Shown here: positions 1-4,574 of the stretch, one piece after another
Layout: each line of letters begins with the position of its first letter
Numbering within the stretch: position 1 is the first letter of the stretch
Source: an uncultured Acetatifactor sp.
GTDB lineage: Bacteria > Bacillota > Clostridia > Lachnospirales > Lachnospiraceae
Assembly: GCA_910578215.1 (NCBI GenBank)
Contig: CAJTPH010000043.1
Location: 1-8,896 of the forward strand
DNA: 8,896 nt
Direction: 5' to 3'
Program-made: the position numbers and the translations under genes
Notes under the pieces: model-generated
Database searches by the model: none
What the model saw: the letters and a program-made list of their open reading frames with translations, nothing else
What the model was told of the DNA's origin: nothing

Positions 1-2
1 CA

Positions 3-92
3 TATCAGCAGGAAATCAAGCGCGAACAAAGTGAGCATTTGATTTCAACTGATATGGTAACGAAAGAATCAAATCTGCAAAGCAGATTTTAA
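3..92 (+). CDS. Possible C-terminal fragment of an unidentified protein
   Basis: An open frame enters from the left edge on the plus strand and runs 29 codons to a TAA at 90-92. The visible peptide is hydrophilic and charged (it begins YQQEIKREQSEHLIS), as expected of a real protein tail. Its last residues (ESNLQSRF, then stop) are encoded by the palindromic repeat that starts near 65, so the repeat appears to have supplied the end of the gene. The frame is short and has no start or recognisable domain here, so it could also be chance. If real, the gene converges on the minus-strand URO-D-like gene that ends at 226. The product cannot be named. Confidence 0.3.
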   Translation, partial: YQQEIKREQSEHLISTDMVTKESNLQSRF

Positions 93-190
93 GCGCACAG
101 CGCGGTAGACGCGCAGCGGCTGGATTCTTGAGTGTATTATACCATAAATCTCATGCGCTTCAGCGCAAATGGAATGAGAAGTTGACACGG
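65..190. repeat. Palindromic intergenic repeat, left copy
   Basis: This stretch matches the repeat at 2353-2461 in the same orientation over about 125 bases. Shared blocks include a perfect 8-bp hairpin (AAATCTGC, loop AAA, GCAGATTT at 71-89), a GCGCACAG block, the CGGCTGGATTC block, GAGTGTATT.TACCATAA, and the ending GGAAT.AGAAGTTGACAC. This copy carries about 16 extra bases near 101-116, is more diverged, and has lost the second half of the GTTGACAC/GTGTCAAC palindrome. It sits between the end of the minus-strand URO-D-like gene and the possible plus-strand gene tail. No transposase is present, so it resembles a dispersed short palindromic element rather than an insertion sequence. Confidence 0.8.
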
Positions 191-225
191 CGAACCTCAA
201 AATAAGATCGTGCAGCCCTGATTGT

Positions 226-1185
226 TTAAGCCATTGCGTCCAGCTTTTCGCGTACCCAGCGGAATCTTTCCGTGGAGACATCCGAGGGCATCGTACAGTC
301 AGCGCCGATAATTACGCCTGTTGTTCCTGTCTCGGCGACAATTTTTTCTACTTCCGCCTGTACTTCTTCCTTGGTGCCGGAGTACAGAATACCTGCTTTG
401 CGATTGTCAAAGCCTCCAAGCACACAGCGGTTTCCGAAGAATTTCTTTCCCTCGCCCAGGGTCAGCTGTTCCACATAAACCGCCCAGTTGACCGCGGCAG
501 AAGGGTAATCCTGCCATACCTCGATGCGGTTTCTGTCCCCTGCCCAGCCGCAGCAATGCAGAATGTTGTTTTCGCTCAGTGAGTTCGCATACTCCAGCAC
601 GTTAAGCTCTGCGGGACGGACGATCCTACGGTACTCCTCCTCGGTAAAACGGAATTGTTCGGCATTCTGCACACAATAGTAGATGCCGTCGCAGCCTGCT
701 TCCGTGATTAACAGCCGGACCAGCGTTTTGATATCCTCGGCAATCACCTCAAAAGCGTGGCATACTGCCAACTCATTTCTCTTTAAATGCCCCATTAAAA
801 TATCTTCGTTGGTGCCGAAGCGCATCAGGGACATGGGGCAGAAAACATTATAGAAAACACAGCATTCCTTTCCGACAGCGTTCACTACTGCCTTTGCGCG
901 CTCCACCTGTCTGCGGATATAGGGGCTGTTTTCGCCCATCGGCGTCATGCGGAACCAGTCGTCCGCGCTGTTTACCGTCTCAATAAAGGGGTTGGGATAA
1001 TTAAAGTAGCCGTCGCACATGACCTTGATAAAGTCCATATCCGTATCGCGGTAAAGTCTCAAATGCTCCTCTACAGTCTGCTGCCCGAAATCGTCGTCGG
1101 GTGAAAAGTGATACCAGAACCCCATGGGCAGCTTATCAACCGCCTGATTGTGAAACGCGTTTATAACTCTTTCTCTTTTTGTCAT
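226..1185 (-). CDS. URO-D/MtaA-type protein, putative zinc-dependent methyltransferase-like enzyme
   Basis: 319 residues. The start is the ATG at 1183-1185, preceded by AGGAGG at 1192-1197; a longer frame to 1218 would begin inside the upstream gene and lacks a good ribosome site. The fold family is indicated by the N-terminus (MTKRERVINAF, near-universal in this family), a late ILHCCG segment (about residues 208-213) and a GADCTMP segment (about 294-300). H210, C212 and C297 fit the H-x-C-x(n)-C zinc pattern of the MtaA/MtbA methylcobamide:coenzyme M methyltransferases. The MRQAGRY motif of true haem-pathway uroporphyrinogen decarboxylase is absent, so this is not hemE. In the family such proteins move methyl groups to or from corrinoids, but no corrinoid protein or partner methyltransferase gene is visible. 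It is the second gene of an operon with the sugar kinase 13 bases upstream, suggesting a joint role in catabolism of an unknown substrate. Family assignment is firm; the reaction is unknown. Confidence 0.85.
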   Translation of the reverse strand: MTKRERVINAFHNQAVDKLPMGFWYHFSPDDDFGQQTVEEHLRLYRDTDMDFIKVMCDGYFNYPNPFIETVNSADDWFRMTPMGENSPYIRRQVERAKAVVNAVGKECCVFYNVFCPMSLMRFGTNEDILMGHLKRNELAVCHAFEVIAEDIKTLVRLLITEAGCDGIYYCVQNAEQFRFTEEEYRRIVRPAELNVLEYANSLSENNILHCCGWAGDRNRIEVWQDYPSAAVNWAVYVEQLTLGEGKKFFGNRCVLGGFDNRKAGILYSGTKEEVQAEVEKIVAETGTTGVIIGADCTMPSDVSTERFRWVREKLDAMA

Positions 1186-1198
1186 TTTTTTCCTCCTG

Positions 1199-2221
1199 CT
1201 ATCTGTCCATTTCGGCAATGCGCCCGGTGGACTTGTGTTCTCTGATAATGCCCTCGATCTCCTTTAAATCGGTGCTTAAAAGGTCGCCGGGGATCGTGTT
1301 CTTCAGCGCGCTGACCGCATTGCCGTATTCCAGCGCGAGCTGATATTCCCCTTCGTGGGAAAGCAGCCCGTACAGTACCCCGGATATGTATGCGTCACCG
1401 CTTCCGATGCGGTCTACCACCTCGATGTCATTGTAGGGCGCTTCCTCATAGAAGGTGTCATCCCCCGCGCTGTAAATAATGGAGCCGAAGGTGTGCCGCT
1501 TGGGACTGTGCACGATGCGCTGGGTTGACGCCACAATGGAGATCGGGTAATCCGCTGTAAAGCTTTTCATAATGGATTTTGCATCGCCCTCCTTTAAGAA
1601 GGTCAGCCTGGCGGTTTCCTCGGAGCAGAAGAAAATATCCACATAGGGAAGGATCTGCTCGATGCATTCCTTTGCCTCGGTTCCGGTCCAGAGGTTGCCG
1701 CGGAAATTAACGTCAAAGGAAATGATGGTCCCCTGCTCCTTGAAGCGTTTCATCATTTCAACGGCGGTGGCGCGAAGCTGCGGGCTTAACGCCAGCGTAA
1801 TGCCGCTGGTGTGGAAGCAGCGCGTGGAAGAAAACAGGTCTTCGCTGTAATCGTCGATTGTCAGCTTGTTGACGGAAGTGTTTTTTCGGTCATAGACAAT
1901 GCGGGGCTTGCGGGGATACGCACCGTTTTCGTAATAGTATACCCCAAGCCGGGCATCCCTGCTTTCATCATATACCAGAAAATCGTCGCTGACCCCGCAG
2001 AGCCGGACATGGTTCTTGATAAACATGCCCAGATCGTTGGCGGGAAGCTTGGAAATAATTCCGCAGCGAAGCCCCATCATTGCCGCCCCGGTGGCTGAAT
2101 TCAACTCGGCGCCGCCCGCCTGCTGGCTTAAGGAGCTGCTTCTGGTGAGGCGCTCATTGTCAGGCGGCGACAGTCTCAGCATAATTTCCCCCAGGGAAAG
2201 CAGATCAAATTCTCTTTTCAT
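1199..2221 (-). CDS. kdgK: PfkB-family sugar kinase, probable 2-keto-3-deoxygluconate kinase
   Basis: 340 residues from the ATG at 2219-2221, with a GAGAGGA ribosome site about 9 bases upstream. The frame stays open for 87 more codons, but these run through palindromic repeats and do not look like protein. The ribokinase/PfkB fold is shown by the N-terminal LSLGEIMLRLSPP strand, the QAGGAELNSA substrate motif (about 34-43) and the C-terminal DRIGSGDAYISG motif (about 270-281), which holds the anion hole and catalytic base D276. The SFDVNFRGNLW segment (about 168-178) and PRIVYDRKNTS (about 106-116) resemble 2-keto-3-deoxygluconate kinases, which phosphorylate KDG at O6 in hexuronate breakdown. 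PfkB substrate specificity is hard to read from sequence, so fructose or another keto-sugar remains possible. No KDPG aldolase or uronate gene is visible. It is the first gene of the operon with the URO-D-like protein. Confidence 0.85.
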   Translation of the reverse strand: MKREFDLLSLGEIMLRLSPPDNERLTRSSSLSQQAGGAELNSATGAAMMGLRCGIISKLPANDLGMFIKNHVRLCGVSDDFLVYDESRDARLGVYYYENGAYPRKPRIVYDRKNTSVNKLTIDDYSEDLFSSTRCFHTSGITLALSPQLRATAVEMMKRFKEQGTIISFDVNFRGNLWTGTEAKECIEQILPYVDIFFCSEETARLTFLKEGDAKSIMKSFTADYPISIVASTQRIVHSPKRHTFGSIIYSAGDDTFYEEAPYNDIEVVDRIGSGDAYISGVLYGLLSHEGEYQLALEYGNAVSALKNTIPGDLLSTDLKEIEGIIREHKSTGRIAEMDR

Positions 2222-2289
2222 AGTCGCGTCCTCTCTTTTCTTTAAATATACATGTGGCCCGGCGTTTGCGGATTTGCGACAGGGAAGTG

Positions 2290-2334
2290 GCATGGCATGA
2301 CGCCACAGACCGTGCAGTACGTCTGAAGCCATGC
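2290..2334 (-). other. Nested inverted repeat in the leader region of the sugar kinase
   Basis: GCATGGC at 2290-2296 pairs perfectly with GCCATGC at 2328-2334. Inside it, CAGAC at 2306-2310 pairs with GTCTG at 2321-2325 around a 10-base loop. The element lies 69-113 bases upstream of the kinase start, in the 131-base stretch between that start and the repeat array. It could be an RNA structure in the 5' leader or an operator. I recognise no known riboswitch class and see no T-run on the minus strand, so it is not a simple terminator. A TATATT at about 2250 on the minus strand is the only -10-like sequence nearby, and it has no convincing -35. Confidence 0.35.
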
Positions 2335-2352
2335 GCCCCGGCGCACAAGAAA

Positions 2353-2574
2353 TCAGATTCAAATCTGCAAAGCAGATTTTTAGCGCACAGCGGCTGGATT
2401 CCTGAGTGTATTGTACCATAATTTCGTGCGCTTTAGCGCACATGGAATCAGAAGTTGACACAATGCTCTCCTGTGTCAACATTGTACCATAATCTTGTGC
2501 GCTTTAGCGCGCATGGAATCAGAAGTTGACACAATGCTCTCCTGTGTCAACATTGTACCATAATTTCGTGCGCC
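2353..2574. repeat. Palindromic repeat, right copy, with 71-bp tandem units
   Basis: The left portion (2353-2410) matches the repeat at 65-137, including the perfect AAATCTGC/GCAGATTT hairpin at 2361-2379. It continues into a tandem array with period 71: unit 1 at 2411-2481, unit 2 at 2482-2552, and a truncated third at 2553-2574. Each full unit holds two perfect palindromes: GTGCGC-TTTA-GCGCAC (2426-2441; slightly altered in unit 2) and GTTGACAC with GTGTCAAC around an 11-base spacer (2454-2480). Units 1 and 2 differ at only a few positions, so the duplication looks recent. The array lies between the 34-codon gene and the sugar kinase, both on the minus strand. Since 71 is not a multiple of three, the array is not a coding repeat. 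Confidence 0.9.
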
Positions 2575-2611
2575 GGAAAAGAGTCCGCTTTAAGTTACCC
2601 TTTAAATTCTT

Positions 2612-2716
2612 TTATAATTCCTCCAGGTATTCTCTGTAGTCTTCCTCGGTGGCGAACAGCATGTATTCTCCGTCGACCAGTCCCATGTATCCGCTTGGTG
2701 TGTTATAGCCCTTCAT
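2612..2716 (-). CDS. Small conserved-looking protein, 34 residues
   Basis: The start is the ATG at 2714-2716, preceded by an excellent AGGAGGT ribosome site at about 2724-2730, and TAA is at 2612-2614. The peptide starts MKGYNTPSGYMGLVDGEYMLF and ends in an acidic, probably helical tail (ATEEDYREYLEEL). It is rich in Gly, Tyr and Met, with no signal peptide, membrane segment or cysteine. From general knowledge I associate a pattern of GYMG, a hydrophobic residue, DG.YMLFA and an acidic/Tyr tail with unannotated small proteins of Lachnospiraceae. That recollection is not verified here. It appears to have its own transcript, lying downstream of a strong terminator and upstream of the repeat array. 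The function is unknown. Confidence 0.75.
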   Translation of the reverse strand: MKGYNTPSGYMGLVDGEYMLFATEEDYREYLEEL

Positions 2717-2760
2717 AATTGTTACCTCCTTAAAATCAATTCAGATTCTGTGCAGGGTGT

Positions 2761-2793
2761 TTCTGCCCTGAACATTTGTTTTTCTGTTCTGAA
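2761..2793. promoter_or_regulatory. Paired 12-bp direct repeats upstream of the small gene
   Basis: TTCTGCCCTGAA at 2761-2772 and TTCTGTTCTGAA at 2782-2793 match at 10 of 12 positions and are spaced 21 bp apart, about two helical turns. They lie 45-77 bases upstream of the 34-codon gene, where a promoter and regulator sites would be expected. A short CAGGG/CCCTG inverted repeat (2753-2770) overlaps the first copy. This reads as a possible operator pair, but the bases are low-complexity enough for chance. Confidence 0.3.
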
Positions 2794-2826
2794 TAAAAGA
2801 TAACATTTTACAAGGGTAATAAAACT

Positions 2827-2897
2827 CCCTCAAAAGAACGGCGCCGGAAGATGCGGTCATTTATTTACCGCGTTTTCCGGCGCCGTTCTTTTGAGGG
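2827..2897 (-). terminator. Very long hairpin terminator after the membrane diguanylate cyclase
   Basis: The left arm 2827-2849 is a perfect 23-base reverse complement of 2875-2897. The inner GCGGT/ACCGC stem (2853-2857 with 2867-2871) and wobble pairs between extend it to about 27 or more base pairs with a 9-base loop. On the minus strand it begins 40 bases after the cyclase stop and is followed by GAGTTTTATT. The G+C-rich core CGGCGCCGG is flanked by A-rich and T-rich arms (CAAAAGAAC / GTTCTTTTG), so it can end transcription in both directions. It insulates the cyclase from the 34-codon gene downstream. Confidence 0.8.
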
Positions 2898-2936
2898 TCT
2901 CTGGAAGGAGGTACGGAGGGCCTTGCGAAGCTTCGG

Positions 2937-4214
2937 TTATGACACAATGCGGTTTCTGCCGGCAGTCTTGCCCTCATACAGCTTTTCGTCCGCGATGCGC
3001 AGATTTTTCCCGGCATCCCGGGCATCGCCGGGGGCAATGCCGAAGGTCATGGTCACTTTGACGGCCTGCCCGCCGTAGCAGTATTCCGCGGCGCGGATGT
3101 TTTCCATGAGCTGATTGAGGGATTCCAGGGCGGCGTCCAGCTTCCTGTTTTCAAAGATCAGGAGAAACTCCTCCCCGCCCCATCTGGCGGCGGTGCCTAT
3201 GCTTTGCATATGGCGGCGCAGGATGGCGGCAATATTTTGCAGAACCATGTCGCCGCAGTCATGCCCGTAGGTGTCGTTTACCTTCTTGAAAAAATCGATG
3301 TCCCCGATTGCAACGCAGAAGGGCGTGCCCGCGGCGGCGGACGCCTCCATGACCTGTCTCAGCTTTTTGTCTCCGGAACGGCGGTTGCAAAGCCCGGTGA
3401 GGGCGTCCTGTTCGATCAGGGTATACAGGGAGCGCTGCATGGTGAGGGCGGATTGTCCGATTTCGCCCAGCTCGTCCCGGCGGTTGAGGACGGAGGGGCT
3501 CAGCTCGGCATTCAGGTTTCCGGCGGAAACATTTTTGAGGAAGCCGTGTATCTGCAAAAGGACCGCGGCAAACCTTTTTGTGTAAAAGAAGGTGAGCAGG
3601 GAAACCAATATCACCAGCACAATATCCACCAACAGCAGGGGGTAGAGAGAACGCCGGACAAAGGCGTCCACCTCGGCGGTGGGTTTGCCCACGAAAAGCA
3701 TTCCCATTACAGTGCCATCCTGATTGCGCAGAGGTATATAATAAGAAAAATAATTGGACCCATGGATAAGGGTTTTCTTATAAAATTTGGGGTTGCCGTT
3801 CTCCAGAACCTCTTTGGTCACTTCCGACGGCGCCGCGGAGCCGATGATCCGTTGGCCGTTTTCGTCCGTGATGGTGGTGAGGACCCGTGTATCCTGATAA
3901 AACAGGGTAATTTCCATCCCTGTATCCTCCTTGATGCAATCGATCAGGTCATAGTCGGCGGCCAGGTCATGCTCCCCTTTGTATAAGCGGATGGCGGTCC
4001 CGCTTTCCAGTCGGTAATCGCCCGGGTAAAGGGCATCAAACATGGTTACAAGGTTGCTGGAAACGTTGTTCAGCTCAATTTCCACCTCCGAGTTCATGGA
4101 CTTTGTAAACAGATGGGTTCCCACGCCGAGAATAATAAGGCCAAAAAGCAGTAGGGGCAGGATTGTGATGGTCTGAAGCGCGTATGATATTTTTCCTTTG
4201 TTTTTAGCTTTCAT
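2937..4214 (-). CDS. Membrane diguanylate cyclase with extracytoplasmic Cache-like sensor (TM-Cache-TM-HAMP-GGDEF)
   Basis: 425 residues; ATG at 4212-4214 with GGAGG about 9 bases upstream. Order: basic cytoplasmic N-terminus (MKAKNKGK), TM helix about 16-37, extracytoplasmic single-Cache-like sensor about 38-190 (with the YYIPLRNQDGTVMGMLFVGKP ending typical of Cache domains), TM helix about 191-212, HAMP-like linker about 213-264, GGDEF domain about 268-424. The catalytic motif is GGEEF at 346-350; the metal-binding GDIDFFKKVNDTYGH segment is intact (304-318). The enzyme should make cyclic di-GMP from two GTP in response to an external ligand. The product-inhibition I-site is missing: the four residues where RxxD belongs read QSIG (338-341). 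The gene is transcribed alone, divergently from a second cyclase, and ends in the strong hairpin downstream. The ligand is unknown. Domain calls are from residue patterns; catalytic activity is inferred. Confidence 0.92.
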   Translation of the reverse strand: MKAKNKGKISYALQTITILPLLLFGLIILGVGTHLFTKSMNSEVEIELNNVSSNLVTMFDALYPGDYRLESGTAIRLYKGEHDLAADYDLIDCIKEDTGMEITLFYQDTRVLTTITDENGQRIIGSAAPSEVTKEVLENGNPKFYKKTLIHGSNYFSYYIPLRNQDGTVMGMLFVGKPTAEVDAFVRRSLYPLLLVDIVLVILVSLLTFFYTKRFAAVLLQIHGFLKNVSAGNLNAELSPSVLNRRDELGEIGQSALTMQRSLYTLIEQDALTGLCNRRSGDKKLRQVMEASAAAGTPFCVAIGDIDFFKKVNDTYGHDCGDMVLQNIAAILRRHMQSIGTAARWGGEEFLLIFENRKLDAALESLNQLMENIRAAEYCYGGQAVKVTMTFGIAPGDARDAGKNLRIADEKLYEGKTAGRNRIVS

Positions 4215-4223
4215 GTCTGTATC

Positions 4224-4457
4224 CTCCTGTCGTGCGCCGGCACGTATAGCAATAAGTATCGGAGCGTAAAATTCAAATTATAGCCCCTGTCACGTGCCGG
4301 TACGCATAGTAACCGGCATCGGAGCGTGAAATTCAAATTATAGCTCCTGTCACGCGCCGGTACGCATAGTAACCGGTATCGGAGCGTAAGCTTCCAAATT
4401 ATATCCTTCTGTCATGAGCCGGCACATATATTAAGCATAAATTTGGAGTGTGATAAT
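4224..4457. repeat. Four 60-bp tandem repeat units between two divergent cyclase genes
   Basis: The spacing between units is exactly 60 bases for the first three: 4224-4283, 4284-4343 and 4344-4405 (the last with two extra bases), then a diverged fourth to about 4457. Shared landmarks are C(T/C)CCTGTC, G(C/T)GCCGG(C/T)ACG, ATCGGAGCGT and ATTCAAATTATAG. Units 2 and 3 are the closest pair; units 1 and 4 resemble each other. Unit 2 folds into GCCGGT/ACCGGC (4296-4301 with 4312-4317). Read on the minus strand, units 1 and 2 each contain TATAAT, a perfect -10 box without a recognisable -35 at the right distance, and a CAGGAG/CAGGGG like the cyclase ribosome site, which lies at the edge of unit 1. 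These could be repeated activator sites or partial promoters for the minus-strand cyclase. Confidence 0.85.
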
Positions 4458-4484
4458 TGAATACATTATTGTATTCAGTATACT
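4457..4484 (+). promoter_or_regulatory. Candidate promoter with embedded palindromic operator
   Basis: TTGAAT at 4457-4462 and TATACT at 4479-4484 are separated by 16 bases, a reasonable SigA-type promoter for the plus-strand cyclase about 90 bases downstream. The perfect palindrome TGAATACA-TTAT-TGTATTCA (4458-4477) overlaps the -35 and fills the spacer, exactly where a repressor would block polymerase. A second, weaker option is TTTACT (4512-4517), 17 bases, TAAACT (4535-4540), giving a shorter leader. No regulator gene lies next to it. Positions are read directly; function is inferred. Confidence 0.5.
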
Positions 4485-4574
4485 AAGATTTGGGAAAGAA
4501 AGCAACAGTCCTTTACTTTTTCTGACATTTTTGTTAAACTGTTTTAAAGGTAAAGATAAACTTCAAGGTAGGGG

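Noticed and set aside
1..56. Interrupted inverted repeat (CATATCAG/CTGATATG with GAAATCAA/TTGATTTC nested inside) as a terminator
   Set aside because: The stems are perfect but A+T-rich, the loop is 19 bases, there is no T-run after either arm, and it lies within a possibly coding frame at the cut edge of the window.
69..281. A 70-codon minus-strand frame overlapping the left repeat
   Set aside because: It overlaps the end of the URO-D-like gene and the repeat, and its peptide is just the repeat read through; the related right-hand repeat gives a similar meaningless peptide.
226..1185. The URO-D-family gene as hemE of the haem pathway
   Set aside because: The N-terminal MRQAGRY motif of true decarboxylases is missing, the H-x-C...C pattern points to the methyltransferase branch, and no other haem gene is nearby.
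2222..2482. An 87-codon N-terminal extension of the sugar kinase on the minus strand
   Set aside because: The extension is translated repeat and hairpin DNA, does not resemble PfkB sequence, and the ATG at 2219-2221 has a ribosome site and the normal family N-terminus.
2411..2574. The tandem palindromic array as a CRISPR
   Set aside because: The units are contiguous near-identical 71-mers with no unique spacers, and no cas genes are present.
3204..3986. A 260-codon plus-strand frame opposite the membrane cyclase
   Set aside because: It is the antisense shadow of a well-supported GGDEF/Cache protein, with no ribosome site and no domain-like sequence.
4224..4457. The repeat array as a cyclic di-GMP (GEMM) riboswitch
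   Set aside because: It would suit the cyclase context, but I cannot find the conserved GEMM core or its tetraloop-receptor pattern on either strand, and the tandem 60-bp periodicity does not fit.
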